A program made the position numbers and the translations under genes. From an uncultured Thermoguttaceae bacterium (GTDB lineage: Bacteria > Planctomycetota > Planctomycetia > Pirellulales > Thermoguttaceae), in contig CALKER010000006.1 of assembly GCA_938084835.1 (NCBI GenBank), positions 558,001-622,000 of the forward strand: a stretch of 64,000 nucleotides of DNA, given 5' to 3'. The notes beneath the pieces were generated by a model, which was given only the letters and a program-made list of their open reading frames with translations, searched no databases and was not told the origin of the DNA. Within the stretch, counting starts at the first letter, position 1. Every line of letters starts with the position of its first letter. This document shows positions 44,341 through 54,526 of this stretch, piece after piece.

Positions 44341-45736
44341 GGGGGCCAACGATTCGGAAACAAGCACCACCGCCGGGCCGCGGACAATAACTCACTTCCC
44401 ATCCGCATACCGTACAAATTCGAGCGACAATGGCCAGTCCTAGGCCGGTCCCATGCGGCCGGGTGGAGAAATACGGTGTAAATAACCTCGCTCGATTTTC
44501 TTCCGGCACACCTGGTCCTTTGTCTAAAACCTCCATTTTCCACTTTTTCCCGCCAGGCACAATTCGCACTTCTACACTTTCGTTTGGCGGCGAAAAGGCC
44601 ACCGCATTTGTCAGCAAATTGAAAAGGACCTGGCGGAAAAGCTCACGGTCCACGCGAAGCCGGCGCACTTGTGGGGCTATTTCCCACCGCAAGCATACGC
44701 CTGCTTCCTGGAGGTCTGGCTGCAGGACGCCGTGTAATTCTTGCAGAAGTTCTTCGCAATCTACCCAGTCGGCTTCAGGGGTCAGGGGGCTGGCAAAGCT
44801 GAGGAACTGGTTAATACGGGTGGCCAAACGGTCACATTCCTCCACAATGGCTGCAGCAGCGGCTGCAACTTCACCCTCGGCAAGCTCAATTAGGGTTTGA
44901 GCTCGCATCCGAATCATATTGAGAGGGTTTCGGGTTTCGTGGGCCAGTCCTGCGGCCGCTGCTGCAAGGGCCTCTTGGTGTCGCACTTCAAGAGTTAAAA
45001 GGTCTTGCGATCTGGCCAATTTTTGCCGCTGAACGTAGGCTCCGGTGGCCATCAAGCAGGCCAAGGCAAGCAGCGAACTTAATCCCACGATCAGTGCCCG
45101 TAGTACCGCGGCACGGCGGCACTGGGAATCGAAGTCTGTACGGCTTAGAACGAGCAGAGCCTGAAAGTTTCCGCCAGCACTAAAGGGAGAAGGCAGCGAC
45201 GGAGCTGGGAGGTGGAACTCTTTTTTTCCTAATGGGGAGTAAGGTTCTCGCCACCATGGTCCACGACTGTCGCCTCGGCGGGACCCTCCGGCTCCCGGGA
45301 CCGGGGTTTCGGGGGTAAGTGTAAAGTGCTGCTTCAACCACAGCCCGTCGTCTCTCCACTGACTATCGCGGAGCAAATTCGAACCATGCCCCAGAGCGTC
45401 GACAACCTCCCGAGCCTGACTTTTGACAATCAAAACGTTCCCTTCTTCGGAGAGAATTCCAACCCCTTTGACGTGGGGTAGGGCCGCTATCTCCGTAAGC
45501 ATTCCGTCGACTTGCTCCCAAAAGAACTGCCCCATCCGGCGGTGGCCTTTGATCCCGCCGATTATCGCCGAGAGTATAGCCCCACCCTGAAACTCCAAGT
45601 TTCGAGCCCAAATAGCTTTTTCTCGGTTATACTCCGCCCACTGCCAAAATCCCAAACCTCCCACAACGAAAGCGGATGTTACGGCCCAAGTAAACCACAA
45701 AGTCTTGGGCCGGCGCAACTCTCGCTGGGCCCACAT
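44303..45736 (-). CDS. Two-component sensor histidine kinase (ZraS/NtrB-like)
   Basis: An inner-membrane kinase. Membrane helices at about 14-32 and 212-235 flank an extracytoplasmic sensor of about 180 aa. The H box LAHETRNPLNMIR has His266. The N box is in LLTNAVAF, the G1 box in DKGPGVP and the G2 box in GTGLGLAI. The start is taken as ATG at 45736. TTG at 45778 and a GTG between are possible, and none has a clear ribosome site. The 3' end overlaps the regulator gene. A sigma-54-type promoter at 45814-45829 suggests auto-regulation. Upstream lies a small secreted protein gene, as in zraP-zraSR. Confidence 0.92.
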   Translation of the reverse strand: MWAQRELRRPKTLWFTWAVTSAFVVGGLGFWQWAEYNREKAIWARNLEFQGGAILSAIIGGIKGHRRMGQFFWEQVDGMLTEIAALPHVKGVGILSEEGNVLIVKSQAREVVDALGHGSNLLRDSQWRDDGLWLKQHFTLTPETPVPGAGGSRRGDSRGPWWREPYSPLGKKEFHLPAPSLPSPFSAGGNFQALLVLSRTDFDSQCRRAAVLRALIVGLSSLLALACLMATGAYVQRQKLARSQDLLTLEVRHQEALAAAAAGLAHETRNPLNMIRMRAQTLIELAEGEVAAAAAAIVEECDRLATRINQFLSFASPLTPEADWVDCEELLQELHGVLQPDLQEAGVCLRWEIAPQVRRLRVDRELFRQVLFNLLTNAVAFSPPNESVEVRIVPGGKKWKMEVLDKGPGVPEENRARLFTPYFSTRPHGTGLGLAIVARICTVCGWEVSYCPRPGGGACFRIVGPHESLTAHNPHRG

Positions 45737-46330
45737 GGACACCGTTGAGTGGGGGAGAACTTCATTATTGACACGCAAATTCCGATGATCTTTCTTCTGA
45801 ATCCCTTTACTTACGCAACGTTAGTCCCTGTAGTTAGGTTGAGCTAGGGGAAGAACCTTCTGTGTGTTAAAGATTCGGACGGCAAGCAGCGCCGGCAAAA
45901 GCAACCCCTTGGAGGGCCAAGATTCGCTCGTTTTTGGTCACCGAATTTAGGGGATTTGACGACCCCAACTAGCGGTGGTACAAGGATTGATGGCCATGGC
46001 TACCCTCTCCCGCTTGCTGCTGCCGGCCGCACGGGCGGGGATACAAGCCCCTTTCAACGCCACAAGGCGCACCGTCAGCTGGGCCTCCTCCGTGAAAAGG
46101 CCCAGAGCAAGGCCACTCTGCCCCGTGCGAGGCTTGATATTTGTTGGGGGCTCCCGCCGCGAGGAAGTGACCTCGTGGCGTAAAGCCTGTCTGTCTTAAG
46201 GTTACGTGAGGATTGGCAGTTTTCGAGCTGGCAAAATGCTCTCACTAAGATTAAGGCTGATGGTGCATGGGATCGCCCTGCGAAACAGGGCCATCTCTTC
46301 AGCCGACGGCCGCCTTTAAAGCTTCAGGTC
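45737..46330. other. Gap between secreted protein gene and kinase gene
   Basis: Contains the sigma-54-type promoter and kinase leader at its left end. The remaining 46000-46330 is GC-rich with no gene supported (plus-strand frames there lack ribosome sites). Confidence 0.5.
45814..45829 (-). promoter_or_regulatory. Sigma-54-type promoter of the kinase/regulator operon
   Basis: On the minus strand, AGGGACTAACGTTGCG matches the TGGCAC-N5-TTGCA consensus at GG, AC and TTGC, with exactly 10 bp between GG and GC. It predicts transcription starting near 45803, 25-70 bp before the candidate kinase starts. The downstream operon itself encodes a sigma-54 activator. Confidence 0.5.
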
Positions 46331-46948
46331 CTAGAACCCTAGCTCGAAGTAATCGCAGATGCCGTTACCGTTTTGGTCAATGAAGCGGAAACCCGGTCCG
46401 CGGGGTCCTCTTCCTAATCGCCCTTGGGGTCCTTGTCTTAGAGGGCTGCCTGGGGCGAGTCCTTGCTGCCCCCTTCCGAATCCCTTGGGGCCTGCGCCCC
46501 AAGTGGCCCGAGCTTGAGGGCCTGCCGCTGGTCCGGGGCCGAGCCCCAGCCCGAAGGGACACCAGGGGACGATGCCTTGTCCGCCCCGCGGAGGAGCAAC
46601 CGCGGTACTCAGACGGGATGCAAGCTCAGCACGAAGTTGCCAAGCTTTTTGTTGGAGTTCTTGCACCCGTCTCCAATCCGTAGGAACTTGTTGACGAGCC
46701 TCCCAAAGTTCTGCCCAGACACGCGCGAGCTCGGCACGGAGTTCCTCTGACCTTTTCTCCCCAAGCGAAAGAGTTGCCTCACGAGGCTGTGACTTCGCTC
46801 CAGGTACTTCTTCAGCTCTTGCTTGAGGGAGGCCGTCCACCCACACACCACCGCCCCAAGCGAGCAAGAGTATCACACTAAATAACCCAAACGGCGGCCA
46901 TACGAACGGAAGAGCACCGCGCTGACTTTGGCGTGTGGAGTGTCGCAT
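46331..46948 (-). CDS. Small secreted ZraP/CpxP-like protein with EF-hand-like tail
   Basis: A 205-aa exported protein. The signal peptide (about 1-46) ends near ARAEE. A helical stretch (67-112, EELRAELARVWAELWEARQQ onwards) resembles the metal- and chaperone-linked helical hairpin of ZraP/CpxP. A Gly/Pro/Arg/Gln-rich linker (120-185) follows. The tail FIDQNGNGICDYFELGF contains a DxNxNG..D..E loop like a calcium-binding EF hand. GGAAAGGAG precedes the ATG. It lies upstream of a ZraSR-like pair on the same strand, so a periplasmic metal or envelope-stress role is likely. That is context inference. Overall identity to ZraP was not tested. Confidence 0.7.
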   Translation of the reverse strand: MRHSTRQSQRGALPFVWPPFGLFSVILLLAWGGGVWVDGLPQARAEEVPGAKSQPREATLSLGEKRSEELRAELARVWAELWEARQQVPTDWRRVQELQQKAWQLRAELASRLSTAVAPPRGGQGIVPWCPFGLGLGPGPAAGPQARATWGAGPKGFGRGQQGLAPGSPLRQGPQGRLGRGPRGPGFRFIDQNGNGICDYFELGF

Positions 46949-47016
46949 GGTTTTTCTCCTTTCCAGCTGCGTAAAAAGTTTCCTCGTTGAGTCAGTTTGC
47001 TACCGCGAAAATCTCC

Positions 47017-47081
47017 AAAAAACACCCGGTGTGCAAAGTTTGCATAACCTGGTTCCTAGCGGGTGGAACCCTCTTGCACAC
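47017..47081 (-). terminator. Terminator-like hairpin downstream of glpD
   Basis: On the minus strand GTGTGCAA (47074-47081) pairs with TTGCACAC (47029-47036). An inner GGTTCC/GGAACC helix lies between, and after CGGGTG comes TTTTTT (47017-47022). It probably ends the glpD transcript. It also includes the 13-bp palindrome TGCAAAGTTTGCA (47032-47044), about 90 bp upstream of the ZraP-like start, so an operator role is possible. Confidence 0.5.
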
Positions 47082-47233
47082 TGAATCATGGGGGCCGAGG
47101 ACTTACCCGGCATCTTTTCCGGGCAGAAAGGGCGGGAAGCGCTTCCTCGACCAGTATTTCCGCAACTTTCGTGCCAAAGCATCCGCGGCGGATAAAGGCT
47201 AGAAGATTGCAGTTTGCCGGTCGCGGGAGAAGA

Positions 47234-48751
47234 TTATCCCCCAAATTTTTGATTAGTGGTGAATAGACGCGAGGATTCTTCTCCCCAGGGGACATGAGTG
47301 AGTTGACAAATTCTGCGATAGGCCTCAAGCTCTCGAAGTCGTTGGGCCTCACTCCATCCGAGGGCTTGAGCCATCCACATGGAAACTTGCCCGGCCAAGC
47401 TGGGCACGTCCTCACGAAAATAATGCCAACTGGTGCGGCGGATCATGACATCATCCAAATGGCACGCCCACTCCTCGGTGCCCATACGCCTCACGATCGT
47501 AGGGGAGGGCTCGGGTGGGAAGATGCCGACCAACGGTCTTTCATCGGCAAGAATTGCTTTAAATCGGTCCCAGGGCCGCCGCCGACGCCCGGACGCCCGC
47601 AAAATCTTTGCTACGATGTGCTCTCCCATGAGAAGGTAGGTTGTCAACTTGCCTCCGGCGACGTCCACCCACCCCGGTTGACTAAGGCGAATTACATGGG
47701 CCCGCGATATGTCTGAGGGCCCACCGCGACCTCGGGCGACAAGCGGTCGAAGGCCCGCCCACGTGGCACATAAGTCAGATTCTTTTAGTCGGGCCTCGGG
47801 GAAATAATCGTTGACAACGTCGAGGACATAAGCGATGTCGTCACCGTTGGCCCAGACTTCTTCTAAGGGACCGTTATAATCGGTATCGGTCGTCCCTAGC
47901 ACGACTCGCTCACCCCAAGGGATAACAAACAGGATCCGCCGCTTCTCACATAACACCACGGCCTCCGAAACGGGAAGACGTTCTCGCCGAATAACAATGT
48001 GTATACCCTTGGTAAGCCGAAGCGGGATCCGGCATTGGGGAAAGCTGTTCGCCCATGGTCCCGTGGCGTTTACAACCCAAGCGGCCTTCACGGTGAACTC
48101 CTGGCCGGCGATTACATCTACAAGTGTGCAAATCCACTGGTTCCGCTCTCGACAAACATTCTTGCACAGGACATAGTTGACGGCGATCGCACCATGAATA
48201 GACGCCCCCCGAAGGGTGTCGATCACCAGTCGGGCATCGTTGGTGAGAGCGTCGAAGTAGCGAACTCCCCCTCGTAGTCCCTCGTCTTTCAATCCTGGAG
48301 CGATCTGCCTGAGCTCCTCGTTAGATACCGCCCGCGACGGCTGAAAATTCCTGCCAAAGCAGAGGGCATCGTAAAGCTTTACCCCACACCATAATTGCCA
48401 CAAAGGCCACGGCGAAGTGCGGTAACTGGGAAAGTTGAAAGGCAGGGGCTTCACCAAGTGGGGCATAACCCGCGAAAGCCGGATTTTTTCCTGGTTCGCC
48501 TCAAAGACAAGACCGAACCGACCCTGCGCAAGGTAGCGAAGCCCCCCATGGAGGAGCCGTGTGGAGCGACTACTTGTACCGAAAGCAAAATCCGATTGTT
48601 CGACCAGCGCTGCGCGGAGGCCCTGCTGTGCTGCTGCCCACAGAGTGCCTGCTCCTACGATTCCGCCGCCGAGGATCAGTACATCAAGGGGCTCTGCCTG
48701 GAGCAATTCAAGGCGTTCACTGCGAGTTTTTGTTCCCACACTATTTTGCAC
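47234..48751 (-). CDS. glpD: FAD-dependent glycerol-3-phosphate dehydrogenase
   Basis: A peripheral membrane flavoprotein oxidising sn-glycerol 3-phosphate to dihydroxyacetone phosphate with quinone as acceptor. The N-terminal dinucleotide motif DVLILGGGIVGAGTLWAA is followed by SRSTRLLHGGLRYL, a GlpD signature. Later motifs include GPWANSF, KGIHIVI and VVLGTTDTDYNG, then the C-terminal helical domain. The start is uncertain: GTG at 48751 gives 505 aa and fits family length, but no ribosome site is clear. A longer TTG frame reaches 48871. No glpF or glpK gene is adjacent. Confidence 0.9.
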   Translation of the reverse strand: MQNSVGTKTRSERLELLQAEPLDVLILGGGIVGAGTLWAAAQQGLRAALVEQSDFAFGTSSRSTRLLHGGLRYLAQGRFGLVFEANQEKIRLSRVMPHLVKPLPFNFPSYRTSPWPLWQLWCGVKLYDALCFGRNFQPSRAVSNEELRQIAPGLKDEGLRGGVRYFDALTNDARLVIDTLRGASIHGAIAVNYVLCKNVCRERNQWICTLVDVIAGQEFTVKAAWVVNATGPWANSFPQCRIPLRLTKGIHIVIRRERLPVSEAVVLCEKRRILFVIPWGERVVLGTTDTDYNGPLEEVWANGDDIAYVLDVVNDYFPEARLKESDLCATWAGLRPLVARGRGGPSDISRAHVIRLSQPGWVDVAGGKLTTYLLMGEHIVAKILRASGRRRRPWDRFKAILADERPLVGIFPPEPSPTIVRRMGTEEWACHLDDVMIRRTSWHYFREDVPSLAGQVSMWMAQALGWSEAQRLRELEAYRRICQLTHVPWGEESSRLFTTNQKFGG

Positions 48752-49119
48752 CGCAACGGAGCAATGAAATTCTTCGTTTTTTGCTTCCTCGGGGCCCCGA
48801 GCCAAAAGGACTGGCCCCGGGACGGAGTATTTAAGCCCGCACAAAAAGAGGGCTTGAGAGTTTACGCCCAAAACTTTCCGGCAAACAAGTCAATACTCCA
48901 CCGCCACCACGGAGTTGAGCCGCACGAGTTAAGCGGGGAATTAGAGCGTTTCGCGCCCCAAAAACCGTGCCACGGGAGGTTCGCGGCGATTACATTCGCG
49001 ATGCCTCATTGGTTGTTGCCAATGGTTGATTCTGCTCGTCGCTACCTTGAGAAAATCCACGTCGCTAGCAGACTTTTAGTTTGGGAATCCCGGTAGCGGC
49101 GGGGCTTTTTGATCACCGG
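48752..49119. other. Gap between lipoprotein gene end and glpD start
   Basis: Both flanking genes are on the minus strand. Part may be glpD leader or coding if the longer start is real. No separate gene or clear promoter is seen. Confidence 0.4.
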
Positions 49120-51477
49120 TTATTCGATCCCCTCTTTAACCTCTTCTCCTAGCGTACCGGTACCTGTGGTAGTGCGAACAATCGGACGGTAAAGCGGCAG
49201 ATGGCGGTAGTAAACCTGGAGAGTCATCAGCGCCAACCCTGTGGCATAAAGTCGTCCACCGCGTTTTCCCCAATCGGTACCTTCTGGTTCCCAACTGCCG
49301 GCTTTGCATCCCTCTTTTTTCTGAGTTCTGATCAAATGCTCCCGCATCCGGTAATTCCATAGATCGAATTCTTGGCCTTCCATGTGATGGAGCACTTGGG
49401 TGGCGTAGTGGTAATAGTAGATCTGGCCTAAGGAGCTGGCGGCCTCCGGCGGCAGATTCTGCGCCAAGTATTTACAGCCTTCGACTAATTCCGGATCATC
49501 TTTTCGGCACCCGAGATACTGCCGGGTCAGCAGTCCCGCTGCGGTCATAGACAGTTTCGGCTGCTTTTCTTCCGCCCTTGGGTCGTAGGTGTAACGCGTG
49601 CGGATTAATTGCGGGGGACCGCAGGCACAAGAGTCCACAAATCGCTGCGCGCGAGTCAGGGGATCTCGTGGAATCATCAATCCCGCCAATTGCCCACTTC
49701 GAATGGCAAAGAACACCCAGCTTGTAACCGACAGATCGCCTGGTTGCTTCGGACCATACCGCCAACCACCTTCGGAATGTTGTGCGTCCATTAAATATCG
49801 GATAGCTAGCTGCGTGGGGACTTTCAGCCGTTCGTCCTGTGAAAGCCCATAGGCTTCGCAAAGAGCCATGGTCGCCAGCGCGTGGGCATACATATTTCCG
49901 CTTAATTTGCCGGCCTCCTTTGATTTAGGATCGCTCACCTGCGATCGGACCAGGAACTCTAACCCCCGCTGTACAACTCGCCGATATTCTGCAAGTTCAC
50001 TTGGCCGATCGGGTGCACGGTTGTGGGTAATTCCCTCCCCTAAAAAAGGTAATAAACCAAAAGCAGTGCCGGCGATGTCGTTATCATCCACTTCCTTTTC
50101 GAACTCCGTCCAGCACGTGCATGCGGGGTTGGCCTCGTGGTAATATTTGAGCGACCAGCGTCCATCCTTGGCCTGATGCCGCTGAAGCCAGCGAAGGCCA
50201 AGGAGTACCGCTTGGTGAGAGTCCTCTGTGCCGCCGTATGCACGCATCAAAGCTTCCTTACTTTCGGCGGTAAGCCGGCCACCAAACGATCCTCGACGTA
50301 ACAAGGGAGCGAGGTTGGGATCGGCCATAATCTCACGGGGCAAAAAGCCGGTCTCCCCGTAGCTGATTCGCAAGATTAGTGGGTCCCAGCGGCGAAATTC
50401 CCCAACCCGGCTCACCACCCGCAACGTAACCACTTGCTCCTTTGCGGTGGGCCCCACGTCAATATTTAGAATGGCTTCCTTCCCCCCGGCGGGGACCTCG
50501 AAGTCCGGGATCGTCACGCCTTCCGGCACATTCTCGACGTTGACGAAAACCGGTCCCTGATAGCCCCTTCTCTCCACAGGCGCTCGCACCACCTGTGATT
50601 GTCCCGGCTGAAGCATCAGCACACGAAAAGTGTTAATGCGTACGGGAGTTCGATCTACCCGAATATTGATCTGTTGTTCTATGGTCCGTCCCAGCACCCG
50701 TCCAACAAGCCGCAGTGTGTGTTGGCCCTCCGCGACATCCAAGGCTGCTTCCAAACGCAGGTCAATCTCACGAGCCCCAGCCAGCAGGTCGTTGATCGTA
50801 GCCTTGATTTTAGGCGGAACCCCCTCAACCCGCAGAGGAATGGTCCCTTCAAACCCACTTCGATCCACGCTCACTTTCACTGTCACCGGGCTACCGGGGA
50901 AAAGCGTCAAGTCGCTCACAGGGCTGAAACTTGGCAAAGTTACTTTGCGAATGGTGAGCGGCAAGGTTTGCTCCGCGGTAAGATCACCCAATTTGACGGT
51001 AACCTTAAGATCAGCTCTCTGCTCTTGATCGCCAAGCCTTTCATCAACGCGAATTTCCAAGTGCCCTTCGCTTTCCTCGGCCGATATTTGGCGTGCCGTA
51101 ATGGTGACACCCTCCGGAGCACCGGAAACGGCAACATCAATAGGTCCTTGGTTTCCTGCTCGATCCACTTTGATGGGCACGCTTACGGTTTGACCAGGGT
51201 CCACGCTGAGTGGCGAAAGACTAGCTAGTTGAATAGGTTTAGGAGGGGGAGGTGGGGTCGCAGCCTCCGGTTGCATAGCTTGAGGCGGGGGTGTGCGTGC
51301 TCCGGAGCCCCCACAACCTACGGCGACAGACAAAGCTAAAAGTGCCATAACGAATGAGAGCGTAATCAGCTCCGTTCGCCATTTTTGGGGAGCTTGTTCG
51401 AATCTCCCGCCAGTGCTGATCTCCAAGACCAACCGGCTGGCCGAAAGCCGCAATTCTTGCATCTTTCGCCAACTCAT
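49120..51477 (-). CDS. Lipoprotein with Ig-like repeats and a squalene-cyclase-like toroid
   Basis: A 785-aa exported protein. A long n-region and hydrophobic helix (38-54) end at a lipobox AVGC (Cys55), then a Pro-rich linker. Three to four Ig-like repeats follow (about 88-375), each with a VSVPIKVDRAG-type pattern (VSVPIKVDRAGNQGPIDV, VTVKVSVDRSGFEGTIPL, VRAPVERRGYQGPVFV). Residues about 420-770 are an alpha/alpha toroid of prenyltransferase/squalene-oxidase-type repeats (LRWLQRHQAKDGRWSL, YLMDAQHSEGGWRYG). Catalytic DxDD/terpene motifs are not seen, so a cyclase activity is not claimed. AAAGGAG precedes the ATG. A planctomycete-type surface protein. Confidence 0.87.
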   Translation of the reverse strand: MSWRKMQELRLSASRLVLEISTGGRFEQAPQKWRTELITLSFVMALLALSVAVGCGGSGARTPPPQAMQPEAATPPPPPKPIQLASLSPLSVDPGQTVSVPIKVDRAGNQGPIDVAVSGAPEGVTITARQISAEESEGHLEIRVDERLGDQEQRADLKVTVKLGDLTAEQTLPLTIRKVTLPSFSPVSDLTLFPGSPVTVKVSVDRSGFEGTIPLRVEGVPPKIKATINDLLAGAREIDLRLEAALDVAEGQHTLRLVGRVLGRTIEQQINIRVDRTPVRINTFRVLMLQPGQSQVVRAPVERRGYQGPVFVNVENVPEGVTIPDFEVPAGGKEAILNIDVGPTAKEQVVTLRVVSRVGEFRRWDPLILRISYGETGFLPREIMADPNLAPLLRRGSFGGRLTAESKEALMRAYGGTEDSHQAVLLGLRWLQRHQAKDGRWSLKYYHEANPACTCWTEFEKEVDDNDIAGTAFGLLPFLGEGITHNRAPDRPSELAEYRRVVQRGLEFLVRSQVSDPKSKEAGKLSGNMYAHALATMALCEAYGLSQDERLKVPTQLAIRYLMDAQHSEGGWRYGPKQPGDLSVTSWVFFAIRSGQLAGLMIPRDPLTRAQRFVDSCACGPPQLIRTRYTYDPRAEEKQPKLSMTAAGLLTRQYLGCRKDDPELVEGCKYLAQNLPPEAASSLGQIYYYHYATQVLHHMEGQEFDLWNYRMREHLIRTQKKEGCKAGSWEPEGTDWGKRGGRLYATGLALMTLQVYYRHLPLYRPIVRTTTGTGTLGEEVKEGIE

Positions 51478-53233
51478 TCCGCAACTCCTTTAATCCAGGT
51501 GATGAATGAATCGTCGACACGAGACTTTCGGAACCTCGTTGAAGTATGACCAGAACTTGCACCCAAACGAACCTTCGGTGCGCTTGCCAGAGAAAGCTTA
51601 CTGGGGATTCAGCCTTGTGGGTAACGATGGATCTTCAGAGCTTCGCAACTTCCGCCGCCAAATAATTGTTTTGAAGCAATCCGACGCTCGCCGGGTTCTC
51701 AATGCTTCACAGCTGTCTTGAGGGTTGCGTGCTGCGGCTCCGTATCGGCCGAATACGGCTTTTCGCCTCCCTAAAAGTGCCCCAGACGATGGGGCGTTTA
51801 GATGTTTTTTCATCGCCTAAATTATTATCCAAAGCCGAAGCAAGCCGGTCAACTTTCCCGTTAGCCCAGATCAGGTAGCATGGATCTGTCACAGCGATTT
51901 TGAGACCGAATCGTGGCAGCACCGCAGACTTTTGTCCACTCAAATTCTTTAGTGGCACCCGAAGGGCGCCTTCCCAAAAGATTCATCGAGTTCAGACGCA
52001 CGAGAAACGCCAGGGGCAGCTCGTCGCTTGCTATCGCCGCTCGCACCGCTCTGCTTTCCAGAGCGTGAATTATGGCAATTGGTGTGCTGGCTGAAAGTGA
52101 AACCTTTCCAATAAAGGCGAGTGCTTGCACAGATATTTGATCCCCCATTCGGTGGGGAATGTTGCAGGTTGTAGGGGCTTTCCGTGCGACCAGTCGGGCC
52201 TTTAAGACCGAGTGCATTAAGAGGAAGAAACCCTGAGTGCAGTAGAGGAAGAAACAGGATACTTCTGCCTAAACAAAAAGCTCAAAAGTGTCGAGGCATT
52301 CTTCCGAGCCGACCTTTGGAAAGCCAGGGCGACTCATAAATCCAACAGGTGGATTTGGCACCTGCCATCATTGATTACTGCCGAGGTACATTGCTTAAGT
52401 CTTGTTCAAAGGTTTGCTCACCTGGGTTCTCCCTATCGCCGGCTGGTGTGGCCGCGACCGATTTTGTTCTTGGAAGTTAATACCTGCGTTTTTTGTTCCC
52501 CCGAGTAGAACCCAGGTGCACTCTTTTGGAGCGGCAATTGTTCGGCATCAACCGAGGCCAATCTCTCTGCAATCTGCTGTCAAGCAAATAACAGCTCGCG
52601 TGTGAAGTCTTCTTGGTTACCATCTTGCCTTGCTTTCCTCTTTGGGCTCCGCTTTACTCCGTGCTCAACTTTACTGGGTCTGGCAGCCCGCGACGATCGA
52701 GGTGGTCGGTTTACGAGCTTTCAGAGTCGGGATTTTACTAAGGCGTGAGTTTATTTCTCCTCAAGTGTTAAAATCCAGTCTTCATGGCAACCAGGTGGTC
52801 AACAGGTGCTCAAACCCCGGGGTGTTTCATACACGACTAGGATGCTCGAGGCAGAGTTTGAAGGGTTCCACCTTTGAGCGTCATGAGGGAATTTACCGCC
52901 GCGGGTGGCGCTAAGCGATTTGCCTGAGGAACTTTAAGGCATACTGCAAACCCTTTAGGGGCGATGTATGCTCCAGTCCTTGACCGCCCGGAATTAAAAT
53001 TTCGACGCGTGGTTAAGGCTCATTTTGCGTTCAGGTTGCTTCCGATTATTCGAGTTGTCAAATTAACGGCAAAAAAGGTTATGATTGAGGTGGAAGAAAA
53101 TTTGTATGCGGTGAAGCGCGAGATCGAGCTAAGCCTCACTGTAACTGGTTTAGGGGACATCAATTCCGGATACAGCCGCTTCGGCTTATCACGAGGGCCG
53201 AGAGTGTGTCTTGATTTTCGAAGGGAATATTCA
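51478..53233. other. 1.75-kb gene-free gap (one dispersed repeat copy)
   Basis: Scattered frames lack start signals and family likeness. At 52297-52325 (minus strand) the segment TTTCCAAAGGTCG matches the core of the dispersed 29-bp repeat found at 9219. It is otherwise featureless. The first 270 bases of a long frame ending in the sialidase-like gene (52964-53233) are judged non-coding. Confidence 0.45.
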
Positions 53234-54526
53234 ATGCAAGCGTGTAAGCGGCTTGGAAACGGTGGTGGGTTGGTAGCCTTCGGCGCAGGTCTCACAATGA
53301 TGATGGCACTGCTCGATGGGTGGTTACCGGTCGGCATGGCCTGTTCGGACGGGGAGTCGGACAAGGCTACGATCGATTCTGCGAGCGACGTTATTGCCGA
53401 AATCCGACTCACACGAGCCCTGCAGGAGATTCATCCAGATTTCTGTTGGTATCACCCACGGGTTGCAGCGATTCCGGGACGGGGAACAAACGGCCAACCC
53501 CTCATAATCATGACTCTGCAGAAGCACCTGAGGGTCAGCGATTTTTATTCTGGGTTGTTCTATATGGTTTCTCGTGATATGGGGCGAACTTGGGAAGGCC
53601 CGCGGGAAGTGCCAGAGTTAGGGTGGCAAAAGCAACCTGACGGTTCCATTTTGGCGGTGGCCGATGTGACACCGGGATACCACCCCCAAACCGGAAAGGT
53701 AATTGCTTTGGGAGCGTACGTGTATTACGACCGTCACGGGCGTCAACTAGATGATCGGCCCCGGTTTTCACAAACGGCTTATGCGGTCTACGATCCAGTG
53801 AGGGATTGCTGGAGCCGTTGGCAGATCCTGCAGCTCCCCGAGGTAGAAAAATTCAACCTTGCCCGCAGTGCGTGCAGCCAGTGGCTGGTTGAGGCAGATG
53901 GAACCCTTTTGGTGCCTCTTTACTTTACCCCACGATGGTCCGTACCTTTGGCCGTTACCGTGGCCAGGTGCGAATTCGATGGCGAGAAACTCCGCTTTCT
54001 TGTTCATGGGGACGAGCTTACTCTCCCCGAAATGCGAGGACTTGCCGAACCATCTCTTGCAAAGTGCGGGGCGGAATACTATTTAACCTTACGGAACGAC
54101 CTGCGAGGTTATGTGACCCGTGGTAAAGATGGGCTTAGCTGGGAGCCGATTCGTCCCTGGCTCTTCGACGATGGATCAGAGCTCGGCAGCTATAACACTC
54201 AGCAGCATTGGCTTGTATGGGGCGAGCATCTCTACCTTTCGTACACAAGGCAAGGGGCTAATAACGATCATATTTTCCGACATCGGGCTCCGCTCTTTGT
54301 GGCGAAAGTGGATCGGCAATCGCTGCGAGTGATTCGAGCCACCGAGCGGGTGGCGGTGCCTGAGCGAGGTGCGGAGTTGGGCAATTTTGGTGCTACACTC
54401 GTCGCCCCGTTTGAAAGTTGGATCACTGTCGCAGAGGGCATGTTCTTTGGGCAGGGACCACATCCGCGTGGTGCCGATGGCAGTGTATTCATATCGCGGA
54501 TAATGTGGCGCGGTAACACTGAGTAA
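53234..54526 (+). CDS. Secreted sialidase-like (BNR/Asp-box) protein
   Basis: A 430-aa exported protein with a six-bladed sialidase-type propeller, presumably acting on or binding a glycan. The signal peptide covers about 1-37 (QACKRLGNGGGLVAFGAGLT start). One clear Asp box, SRDMGRTW, is at 113-120. Other blades show GLFYMV, AYAVYDPVRD, LVPLYFTPRW and AEYYLTLRNDLRGYVT. Catalytic Arg triad and Tyr/Glu residues were not located with confidence, so sialidase activity is not asserted. The ATG at 53234 has AAGGGAAT upstream and starts the signal peptide, better than the frame's first ATG at 52964. Confidence 0.8.
   Translation: MQACKRLGNGGGLVAFGAGLTMMMALLDGWLPVGMACSDGESDKATIDSASDVIAEIRLTRALQEIHPDFCWYHPRVAAIPGRGTNGQPLIIMTLQKHLRVSDFYSGLFYMVSRDMGRTWEGPREVPELGWQKQPDGSILAVADVTPGYHPQTGKVIALGAYVYYDRHGRQLDDRPRFSQTAYAVYDPVRDCWSRWQILQLPEVEKFNLARSACSQWLVEADGTLLVPLYFTPRWSVPLAVTVARCEFDGEKLRFLVHGDELTLPEMRGLAEPSLAKCGAEYYLTLRNDLRGYVTRGKDGLSWEPIRPWLFDDGSELGSYNTQQHWLVWGEHLYLSYTRQGANNDHIFRHRAPLFVAKVDRQSLRVIRATERVAVPERGAELGNFGATLVAPFESWITVAEGMFFGQGPHPRGADGSVFISRIMWRGNTE

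Noticed and set aside
46949..47100. Sigma-54 promoter for the ZraP-like gene
   Set aside because: Best GG/GC match has an 11-bp spacing rather than 10, and the site overlaps a likely glpD terminator.
47135..47146. 12-bp palindrome GGAAGCGCTTCC as an operator
   Set aside because: A single short palindrome in a GC-rich gap downstream of glpD, without other support.
49120..51477. Terpene cyclase activity for the toroid domain
   Set aside because: No DxDD or equivalent catalytic motif is visible. The protein is an exported lipoprotein.
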